From: Phymatolithon calcareum
Lineage: Eukaryota; Rhodophyta; Florideophyceae; Hapalidiales
Assembly: GCA_977006965.1 (NCBI GenBank)
Contig: OZ345355.1
Coordinates: 1,178,001 to 1,242,000 of the forward strand
Direction of reading: 5' to 3'
Length of the DNA stretch: 64,000 bases
The number at the start of each line of letters is the position of its first letter. The stretch's first letter is position 1. Made by a program: the position numbers and the translations under genes. The notes beneath the pieces were generated by a model that searched no databases, was not told where the DNA came from, and saw only the letters and a list, made by a program, of their open reading frames with translations. This document shows, one piece after another, positions 56,486-64,000 of this stretch.

Positions 56486-56883
56486 CAGTCAGACCTCGAT
56501 AAATGGAACCTCTTTTTTAGAATAACCTCGGTTAGCAGCATAATCGAGTGCTCCACGAAAACCGTATCCGCCTAAATTTAACGAAAATTAAATGATTCTA
56601 GAATATTTGATAGGAGCATTACTTCATGTTCGAGGTCACGGGGCATACCTTAAATTTTGTTATAATTTTGTTTAGCGTACACGGAGCATATCCTCACTCG
56701 TAGAACACTGTAAGTACTTTTCATGTTTCTCCTGCCATTGGCATACAGTACAGTAGAATATGGCTACTGTTCGGCACACGTGTGATCCAAAACTTATGAT
56801 TCAAAATTCGACTTGAAAATAACCTCGATTTTGAGAATATTGGACCATTCCACATTGCCCATCCATTTATCGAGGTCTGACTG
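56486..56883. mobile_element. 398-bp pogo-type MITE (TSD TA)
   Basis: TA, then CAGTCAGACCTCGATAAATG at the left, mirrored at the right as CATTTATCGAGGTCTGACTG, then TA. Non-coding, with the same CAGT...TA architecture as the MITE at 41820-42320 but a different terminal sequence. Confidence 0.85.
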
Positions 56884-57558
56884 TACAGTATATTTCAAAA
56901 GTGGCGCACTATTTATGGACCATGCACATGACTCCTGACTGGCTAATAATTCAGAAAAAGGGTCTCATTGGGTACTAACGACAGAAGAGGGAAAATGATC
57001 TACGTCGAATATCGCACGTTACAGCAATCAAACGTTATGTGATGGGCTTCTGTGGCATATCTAACTATTTCATCAGAGGGTCTGAATTTTCCGAGAACTG
57101 TAAGTCACTTTCTGTTCGGGACAACTACAGTACAGTAAAGTTTACGGGGAATTAGATGAGGATGATCCTCACGTTTACGGCTTGGGTTCTGATCAAAGAC
57201 TATCATATGATATCAGGATGATCCCATGACGGAGTCTTTGTTTTGCGCCGTTTCATTAATGATGTTCCACAACAACGGCTCGACATGAAATACGTATTGG
57301 TTTTGAACACTCGAAAAATATACAGTCTAGGTTTTAGTGGATGAGTCCTTCGTTTCATTGTTCGTCACCATCTGAGGCGGAACAGAAATCCCGCGGACCT
57401 GCAGTACTGTATACAGTAACAAAGCACAATGGACATCGTTGATACAGTCTCCTCCGCGAAGGAGAAGGAAGGACGATTGCAGCGGAGCAAGCAGAGAGGA
57501 GCGATTTGGCAGTACGAGCTTCTTCTCACTCCCCGCGCCATTCACGCGACATTTCTCC
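56884..57558. other. Upstream region of the orphan membrane protein gene
   Basis: No gene recognised. It contains GTACAGTA-type motifs (57128-57140, 57400-57420) and the inverted pair CGTTTACGG/GAGGATGATCCTC near 57160-57185. No clear TATA box. Confidence 0.35.
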
Positions 57559-59166
57559 ATGGGGACGACCGCCACCACAGATTGGAACATCCCAGTTTTC
57601 GGACTCTCCCCGAACGTTTGGAACGTCATCAAGTTTCTCATGCTCGAAATTGTCATCTCGGTCTTCATCCGCAGCACCTACATCCAATTTCTCCGATCTC
57701 GCGTTCAAAACGACATCATCGAAGGGCGTTACATCAGCCTCGTTACCACGAGTTATGGTCGTCTCACCCCGTACGACTTTATGTGGTGGAGCAGTCCAGC
57801 CTCATGCTCAAATACTGCCAGACACCGCACCCCAAAATTCATCCTCTTCCTGTTGAATATCTGCCTGCTTGCTCTGGCAATCACAGCGGAGTTTGGCAGT
57901 GGGAGTACATTCACGAAGAAAAAGGGTACTCTTGTCGGCTTTGGAAAACGATCGGAGATGTTGGCTCGTAGCAGATCGATACCAACCCCAAGGTACGTCA
58001 GTTTACAAAGTTTCGTGCCTGACACTTCGTGCATCAAGGACGGAGAGAAAGGAGGTCGTATAATACAAGCTCTCGATAGTAAGGGACATTGTTCCAGTGA
58101 TGTCTTCTCCAACGAAACAACAACGGTGTTTGGCTGTGCATCGCATCCAGGGGAAATTATGACCGAAGCTTGTGATGTTGAGACAGTGAAACATGCAATC
58201 GGGGCTATAGGTGCCCCCGGAGTCGGCTATGATGATAGTCACCTCGTGCTCAATATTACAAGCTTTCGCCGGATTTCGAAAGCAGAAGTTACTGGAGTTT
58301 TTGAGGATACTGCCGGACAACGCGCAATCGTGGACGGTGTCTTCACCACTGCCATTGCCATTGAAACCGGGGAACGACATCGAACTATAAAATCCCTTAG
58401 GCGACCGGCTCGTTGTTATGTAAAATTCAATGAAGCATTCGAAAAAGATCCGAAAAAATACAAGTGGATGTATCTTGCCAGGGCATGCCATGTCGCTGAC
58501 GAGGATTTCGAGGCCACATTCGTGTCAAGTCGAACATTCAAGGGTGTGTATGGAGAAAAATTCTCAAGAGGATTCTCAAGTCCCAACTATACCAATGCCC
58601 CTATCACAAAGGGCGATACTGTGGTCGTATCTCCCACTACAGGTACTGTTGTCATCCGCCAAGGCGTCGAGAAAAGAGAACCTGTTCATACAGGGATTAT
58701 TTTATACGTATCGGAAACAAGAAGGGCCCGCAAGTTTATACAAGATCTCTCTTCATTGGTCCGGAAGTCCCTGCACGCCCGACTTTCGGACGACATCGCG
58801 GCGCGGCTGCTAGGGTTCATAGAAGGTATTGGGGAGTATGAATACGAAACCCTGACCCAAGGTTCAGAGCCTGTGGCCAGTGTGAACCTTTTCTTCCTGG
58901 TCCCATTAGGTGTCATGATTCTCACTTCCGCTCTGCAGGGTGCATTAAGCTTGCGAAGTCGGCCGGGGCCAGCTATCCCCTGCACGTTTGAAGAAGCAAT
59001 ATCCAGGTATTGCGTTGAGGCGCCCAGGGATTTTCATAGGACAGAGCATGAAGTTCCGACATTTAGAGCTGTCATGCTTCACGAGGTTCCACGCACCAAT
59101 TGTAGTGTGGATGGTGTCATTGGCACGTTTCTGAGGGATGACATTGATGAAAAGGAAATCAGATAG
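57559..59166 (+). CDS. Orphan three-pass membrane protein with large ectodomain
   Basis: 535 residues from the ATG at 57559, the first in-frame ATG; an open frame extends upstream but has none. Predicted by eye: membrane segment 1 about 22-38 (IKFLMLEIVISVFI), segment 2 about 93-110 (FILFLLNICLLALAIT), a long middle region 112-440, segment 3 about 443-463 (NLFFLVPLGVMILTSALQGA), and a C-terminal tail of about 70 residues. The middle region has six or more Cys and N-glycosylation sequons at 185 (NETT), 232 (NITS) and 343 (NYTN), fitting an extracellular or lumenal domain. I do not recognise the family and assign no function. Low-complexity content is small and codon use looks normal, so it is probably a real lineage-specific gene. 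Confidence 0.7.
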   Translation: MGTTATTDWNIPVFGLSPNVWNVIKFLMLEIVISVFIRSTYIQFLRSRVQNDIIEGRYISLVTTSYGRLTPYDFMWWSSPASCSNTARHRTPKFILFLLNICLLALAITAEFGSGSTFTKKKGTLVGFGKRSEMLARSRSIPTPRYVSLQSFVPDTSCIKDGEKGGRIIQALDSKGHCSSDVFSNETTTVFGCASHPGEIMTEACDVETVKHAIGAIGAPGVGYDDSHLVLNITSFRRISKAEVTGVFEDTAGQRAIVDGVFTTAIAIETGERHRTIKSLRRPARCYVKFNEAFEKDPKKYKWMYLARACHVADEDFEATFVSSRTFKGVYGEKFSRGFSSPNYTNAPITKGDTVVVSPTTGTVVIRQGVEKREPVHTGIILYVSETRRARKFIQDLSSLVRKSLHARLSDDIAARLLGFIEGIGEYEYETLTQGSEPVASVNLFFLVPLGVMILTSALQGALSLRSRPGPAIPCTFEEAISRYCVEAPRDFHRTEHEVPTFRAVMLHEVPRTNCSVDGVIGTFLRDDIDEKEIR

Positions 59167-59324
59167 TAAAGCGAAGCTGAACGAACCCGCCTAGATATAG
59201 CACGTATTTGTAGCCCACTTTTGCCGAACTAAAGACATTAGGGTCCTGGGGATATGTGTTGATTTATTTTAAAAGCTCCCAAGGCCTCTCTTCAAGAGTA
59301 ACAGGGCCGCTTGCGCTCGATTTT

Positions 59325-59831
59325 CTAAGCTAACGTAGTTTGACTATTCACTATATCCTTGATTCGTATTTTTCTCCCAACCAGTGCTCTAGTAAGTCGC
59401 TTACATTCATATTCAATTTCAAGACAAATCTTGGATGAAGATAGAATGCGTTGGAGCGCGACCAGCTCAATCACGGCTGTGACACCAAAGTATGCACCTA
59501 GTACTGATTTTCTCCAAAGAGGTGCTCTGTTGAATATCAGCCGTAGGCATCGCAACCGTGTAGACCTTTCTCCTACGCGGAGAACCACCTGTAGATTGTT
59601 CGAATCAGTTGGTATCTCGAGCGATCTTCCTTCTTCTTCCTCTGCCCACAACTCAATTATTTCTTTTCGTCGCCCTTTCTTTGGGACTGAACCCTCCTCC
59701 GCTTTATCGAGAGCTTGCTGCAGATTTTCGTATTTCTTGAGACACTCTATGTCCTTGGTTGCCTCCTTAATGTCTTCCTCTCTCCCTGAATACTCATCTG
59801 CCTCATCGAGGCGCTTCTTCTGTCTCCCTAG
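59325..59831 (-). pseudogene. LINE ORF2 C-terminal domain (copy c)
   Basis: It reads ...KKYENLQQALDKAEEGSVPK, then ERSTRLRCLRLIFNRAPLWR, then RALVGRKIRIKDIVNSQT to a stop at 59325, closely matching L1a at 47835-48342. Its upstream continuation lies across the piggyBac-like insertion at 61473 and beyond. Confidence 0.8.
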
Positions 59832-59973
59832 TGTCTATTTGACGAACCCCCTCAATTGAGGGGCGTTTTAAAAGCTCAAAAAAGATTGTAAAAAGAATGC
59901 GGAACGGGTCATTCCCGCCACATTTAGTAAGGCGGGGTCGTGCTCTGCGTGAGGAGTACCGGAACTAATAGGA

Positions 59974-59980
59974 TATAAAA
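59974..59980 (+). promoter_or_regulatory. TATA box of the piggyBac-like element
   Basis: TATAAAA lies about 30 bp upstream of the first ATG (60008) and 60 bp upstream of the second candidate (60039). Confidence 0.45.
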
Positions 59981-60005
59981 GCTTCGCTCGGATCTGGAAA
60001 CGAAA

Positions 60006-61384
60006 ATGTGCTGGTCAATTACAAGAATCACATCCACCATGCCACGAGAAAAAGAACCGCGCCGAGTGGTCGGTGCCCCCGTACACTCAAAAGTAATGTC
60101 TGCAACCAGTCTCGCAGAGTGCTGCAGACTATATGGGGCCTTGTCCAAGTCGAAAAAGGTGAACGGCACAGTAGAGGTACTTGTAGACGAAATTAACGGT
60201 CGCGCGAGCACATCACTTCGCGTGAAATGGGTGCTAGTTTGGCAACCGGTGATGAAGACTAAGATTTCGACAGTTAAGATTGTTAACATCAAGGCAGGGA
60301 GCGCTGACGATGATATTTCAGTCGCTCAGCAGCTTGAACCGAACCAGCAGCGGCAAAGCGCGTCAACGCCAAGGCCACCTTACAGTACTCACCTGCGCCA
60401 ATCTTCATAGCGAAACGCCAGCTCAATGACTCCAGTGGCAACCAAAAGCTCTTGAAAAGGCCTCAAAAGTTCGGAAGAAACTCTCAGAAGCGTTGAACGA
60501 CCTCGCCCTGGCTCTCTCGCCTACGCGTTGCAAGGCTCTTGGGACCAAGCGTGACAAGAGGAGCTTGATGTCCTCACACCCGACCGCGAGCCGAATACTG
60601 TTGCTCATGGCGTGGTATGGTATGAGAGGAAGGTGCTATGCCCGATTGGGGGAAGGGTTCCCCGTGAGCCTTCCAAGATGGTGGCTATGTGGGTTGACAG
60701 AGAACGGCGATATTTTATTTCGACAACCTCTACGACCATGGAAGGTAAGCCGTACAATCGTGTTCGCTGGCGTCAGCTCGACAACGGACCTTCTCGTGTG
60801 GAGCTCTCTGTGCCCCAGCTGAAGTATAGGATACATATTATTCTGCGTGCGCGCAAATCGACAGGCACAATCGATGTCGACAAGATGGTTTGGACATGGA
60901 AAAGAAAGTACGCACCCACGACTGGTCATTTCGAGTGAGCACATCACTTCTGTCAATCTGCGTGGTTGATAGCTGGCTTCTGTTCTCTGGTGCTCATCCA
61001 GAGTCGCAGGACCACATAATGCAGCGAAGATATTATGAAGTACTGGCTCAGCAACTTATCGATAACTCCTTCGATGCGCGCAATACGCGTCGACGTTCAG
61101 TTACTCCTGAACGTTCACTAGCCTCTGGGAGTGGTGTTGGAACCCACTTAACGCCGACGACAAAGAAAAGGAAAACCGCGAATGGCATGATGACTACTTT
61201 TGCTGTGCAAAACAACTGCAGAGTGTGCAAAGTCAAGAAGACAACTCTTGTGTGCTCATCATGTGATAGGCTCGACGGTGCAGCACTATATGTTTGCGGT
61301 ACTTCTACTGGTAGGAACTGTTTCGCTAAGCATGTTGAAGATATCCATGAGCTGGACGCATTCGATGCGACCGGTAGTGAGTAG
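60006..61384 (+). pseudogene. piggyBac-like transposase, internally deleted and frameshifted
   Basis: The N-terminal part (MPREKEPRRVVGAPVHSK from 60039) ends at a stop at 60410. The C-terminal DDE-region part appears near 60612-60930 (STTSTTMEGKPYNRVRWRQL) and, after a frameshift near 60890, LEKKVRTHDWSFRV-like sequence and SLLSICVVDSWLLFSG. The end is a Cys-rich finger: CRVCKVKKTTLVCSSC, then YVCGTSTGRNCFAKHVEDIH, to the TAG at 61384. That order (conserved Trp-Arg block, hydrophobic helix, C-terminal zinc ribbon) is as in piggyBac/PGBD transposases. Roughly the central catalytic part is missing, so it is inactive. Confidence 0.5.
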
Positions 61385-61499
61385 ATGTGTGTGCAAAAAT
61401 TATACAAATCTCATTCCCTCAATTGAGGGAAAAGTGCCGCTCAGCTGAGGGAAAATTTCCGTGAAATAGACACTAGACTCGCAGAGAACCTTTCTGCTT

Positions 61500-63048
61500 G
61501 GTGTCTTCTTTTCGGAACCCTAGCTGGGCTCTATTAAAGCGGCAGTGGTCTCTTATGTATGAGTCGAGTGCTGAATCGATGATTTTCCTGGCTTGACGTA
61601 ATAGCGATATAGGTCTGTAGTTCGCAGAAACGTGGGATGGGCCTTTTTCGAGAGTATCTTGACGCTAAGCTGGCGGAAGACATTTGAGCCTCCCACATGT
61701 CTCCCTTAAGGCTATCAATATACTCAATCCGGCTTCCTTATTCGCATGCATCATTTCAACTGCCACTCCGTCAGGGCCGACCGCCTTCCCTTTTGGTTCT
61801 CGGTTGAATGCCCTAGTACTGTGCCGCCTCATTGCCCTGTTGACTGTAAAAACCTTTAGTGGCACATTCCAGTCTTTTTGAGCCTTGCAAACATTAGAAA
61901 TATACGCAGAGAACTTGCTTGGATGTACTGGAGCTCCGATTGCCTTGTTCGACCCTTTCCTTCTTATTTTTGACTTCATAATTTTGCTTGCAACGTTGGC
62001 TGCCTCAGTGGGACCCAGTTCCTCCACTCCGTTAAGGTATTTTTCAAACTGCTAACGCTTCGCTTTTCTTATTTTCTTTTAGATTTGTGCCTTAATTTCT
62101 TGGATGGCAAGCCAGTCATTTTCAAGCTCTGTTGTTTTATAAATATTGCACAATCGAGTTCGCTTCTTGGCTAGTTTGTCGAGCTCATTGTTCCAAAAGG
62201 TCTTGAACATTGACGGCCTGAGCCTAGAGGGCGTCCATGGCTGTATAAGATTCTTCGAAAACCTTTCGTACCATTTGTCCAGGTCTTTTTTGCGATTGCA
62301 GGCTTGCAGTTTCTCCATCATCATCGGCGCCCACGTGGACATATGTTCTTTCGCCTTGGCTGCTTTTGCTACGCTTCGCCTGGCGACTTAGAAACAACTG
62401 CCTGTCTTTTCCCAGGAACAATCCTGTTGTTGATGACTCTCGTTGCCACCGGAATTTGTTCGGTTACGCATTCCCACATTCCGTACTCCAGTTCAGGTCC
62501 CTCTGCTTCTAAACATTTTGTCATGAAAATATCAATGTTGCCCTTCCCCTGTCTGGAGACAAAAGTAGGACTTTTTGCAGTCCTTACTCTCCAGTTGAAC
62601 TTTGCAGCCCACGAGACAACCTTGTTTCCTCGCCAGTTACCAACGCGGTCCCAGTGCCTATGTCTTGCATTGAAGTCGCCCATCACTAGCGACTTCCCTC
62701 TGCAGTGTTGGTGAATGAATTTGAGACATTCGACATATTCCTTGTGACTAGCAAGCGGAGAGATAGACACAACCGCAACGGCAATGTCCAGCACATTAAC
62801 AAATTACCACCTGGAACATTCATGTAGCCATTTTGCCAAGAATTCTTGTCGGAGTTCCGGGGTTAGTCAGTAAAGCAATACCCTCTCTTGGTCGTTCCCC
62901 AAGCCTCTGAGGGCGGGTTGCGCAAATTTGCTCGTAATTCACCCTGATCGCCGTGTATTCTTTCTGAAACGTCTCCGTCAGTCCAAGCACTTGCATATGG
63001 CATTAGGGTCCTGAATTTCACAATATGTGGATGCTTTTTTTGAACCAA
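61500..63048 (-). pseudogene. LINE ORF2: APE endonuclease and RT start, broken
   Basis: From 63048 down: VKFRTLMPYASAWTDGDVSE, then after a frameshift the apurinic-type endonuclease core SLVMGDFNARHRHWD (62650-62700) and SPTFVSRQGKGNIDIF, with the GDFNARH box typical of LINE endonucleases. Next come a helical linker, then GKAVGPDGVAVEMM (about 61770-61815) and SANYRPISLL (about 61590-61640), both early RT motifs. Several frameshifts and stops separate these pieces. The endonuclease nicks target DNA for target-primed reverse transcription. Confidence 0.75.
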
Positions 63049-63090
63049 CTGATTTGTTGTTTATTTTTTTAAAAATAAACAACAAATCAG
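63049..63090. repeat. Perfect 20-bp inverted repeat hairpin
   Basis: CTGATTTGTTGTTTATTTTT is followed, after 2 nt, by its exact reverse complement. Next to it, AAAAAAAGCCCTCGGTAACACTCC resembles the inverse of 40151-40180, so this may be the junction of two inverted retrotransposon 3' tails. Confidence 0.75.
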
Positions 63091-63661
63091 CTTTTAAAAA
63101 AAGCCCTCGGTAACACTCCTAAGACTATTTGGGAGCGGATTTTCGGTGCTTGTTCATTATAGTATGTCGCTTGGTCCCTCATACAGGGAAATTACTGCAA
63201 GAGCACATGTTGTCTTTAAAATGTCGTACTGGTCTGATTCCTTTTGCTTAGCTTTGAAGAGGACTTAAAATCTTTGACTGAATGGAATCAACTTTGGTCA
63301 CCATTGGCACATTGCGCACACAGACACGCTTGGTGCCAATATTATTTTTATTGTTTTTATTGCAATATATTGCAATAAAGCCTTAATTGCCCTGAGAGGT
63401 ACTTATTGCAATAATTATTGCAAAAAGTAATGGCATTTGATCGAAAATCAAGGTACCCCCTTGCCCTCCTCGGCGCTGAAAAGATCGTCGTACAGCGCTG
63501 CGGTACAGGATCTGTAAGGGAAATTTACGGAAAAGGGTTATATAAGCTCCCCACACAGTTTACGTATTGCTAACCGAATCTGCGGCATTCGATTGCTGTC
63601 AGGAATTCTGCTCTGTTATCGATGCCTCTCGATAAATAAGCTCAACTTAGAGGTTAACAGG
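63091..63661. promoter_or_regulatory. Upstream region of the right-edge gene with TATA box
   Basis: TATATAAG at 63539-63546 is a good TATA candidate about 120 bp before the ATG at 63662. Upstream, TTGCAATA/TATTGCAA repeats (63355-63425) form AT-rich inverted motifs. No other gene seen. Confidence 0.4.
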
Positions 63662-64000
63662 ATGGTTTTCAGTGACGATAGACTCCAAGCAGCGATAGAC
63701 TCGGTGCATGCAACGATTAAGGACTGAAAAAAACTGAAGAACCGAGCAATACTACGCAACCTTACTAAATTGGCTCCAGATATGCATAATGAGACGCCTT
63801 GGTCCGGAAAGTATCATATGCTCAAGCGCTTCAACCGCATACGCGATCAGTTAATCAACGCGGCAAGGCCGGAAGGAGCAACGATAGCTACGGACGAGAG
63901 CGAGCAGTTCCGCAACAGATCTACGCTGTACGCAAGTCAGTTCAAGGAAATCAACCAGGTAACTCTGGAACTACAGAAGCGCGGTAGTTCGTTGTCGGAC
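63662..64000 (+). pseudogene. Right-edge reading frame with one in-frame TGA, unidentified
   Basis: From the ATG at 63662: MVFSDDRLQAAIDSVHATIKD, a TGA at 63725-63727, then in the same frame KKLKNRAILRNLTKLAPDMH and further highly charged helical sequence to the window edge. Only one stop interrupts 113 codons, and a TATA box sits upstream, so this is either a recently broken gene or the start of a mobile-element ORF1. The family is not recognised and the 3' part is outside the window. Confidence 0.4.

Larger units (their letters stand above)
59832..61472 (+). mobile_element. 1641-bp piggyBac-like element, TSD CTAG
   Basis: The ends TGTCTATTTGACG and (inverted) TGTCTATTTCACG form ~13-bp terminal repeats, followed by subterminal palindromes (CCCCTCAATTGAGGGG near 59855; CCCTCAATTGAGGG and CTCAGCTGAGGG near 61418-61450). 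CTAG occurs at both borders (59828-59831 and 61473-61476). The related LINE at 47825 has a single CTAG at this place, showing the empty site. A 4-bp palindromic target fits the piggyBac superfamily, which normally uses TTAA. Confidence 0.65.
59254..63075 (-). mobile_element. LINE element L1c (minus), internally deleted, split by a piggyBac-like element
   Basis: Minus strand, 5' to 3': endonuclease domain (63048 to about 62370), linker and RT start (about 62340-61500). Then an abrupt jump from the RT motif RAQLGFR to the region just before the C-terminal domain (RFSASL), so most of the RT palm is deleted. Then the piggyBac-like insertion (59832-61472), the C-terminal domain (59325-59831) and the 3' UTR hairpin with TTTTAAAATAAATC tail (about 59260-59310). 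Confidence 0.75.

Noticed and set aside
55037-56556. Cluster of 60-110-residue frames between the carboxylase relic and the MITE
   Set aside because: Frames overlap on both strands without domain motifs; nothing distinguishes one as real.
57429-57971. 180-residue frame overlapping the orphan membrane protein gene
   Set aside because: It overlaps the longer frame, is His/Pro/Arg-rich as typical of an off-frame shadow, and has no recognisable motif.

Overview
This window looks like nuclear DNA of a eukaryote with compact, intronless genes surrounded by dense transposable elements. The best guess is a florideophyte red alga such as Chondrus crispus. That guess rests on a nuclear, plastid-targeted, prokaryotic-type biotin carboxylase, long uninterrupted reading frames, and large nests of Ty1/copia elements. 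The species is an inference, not something read directly.

Layout. Positions 1-12.5 kb are nested Ty1/copia retrotransposons. A near-complete plus-strand element (4357-9786, TSD CTTCC) sits inside an older minus-strand element (2368-12208). That older element abuts a scrambled copia fragment, which in turn holds a further insertion running off the left edge. A degraded unidentified gene (12.8-13.25 kb) and a pure 10-bp satellite of 214 identical units (13.3-15.5 kb) follow. Between 15.5 and 20 kb only a Tc1/mariner transposase relic is recognisable.

Positions 20.0-39.4 kb form a large imperfect palindrome. Two almost identical arms of about 6.13 kb (20007-26143 and 31619-39373) flank a spacer of about 5.5 kb. 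Each arm carries most of a copia element with a solo LTR in it, plus a pogo-like transposase with three in-frame stops. A 1.6-kb transposon with terminal inverted repeats is present in one arm only.

Positions 40-64 kb hold the host genes: a plastid-type biotin carboxylase (accC-like), a secreted FAS1 protein fused to a C-terminal Hint domain, a DGAT1/sterol acyltransferase-family MBOAT enzyme, and an orphan membrane protein with a glycosylatable ectodomain. Around them lie LINE-type retrotransposons, one interrupted by a piggyBac-like element with a CTAG target duplication, several MITEs, and two relics of the biotin carboxylase gene. One relic is the 3' end of that gene fused to a LINE 3' end and flanked by a 13-bp target duplication, a typical chimeric retrocopy.

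The biotin carboxylase and the acyltransferase bracket lipid synthesis: malonyl-CoA supply at the start, and acylation to triacylglycerol or steryl esters at the end. I see no evidence that they are co-regulated. No rRNA, credible tRNA or CRISPR was found.
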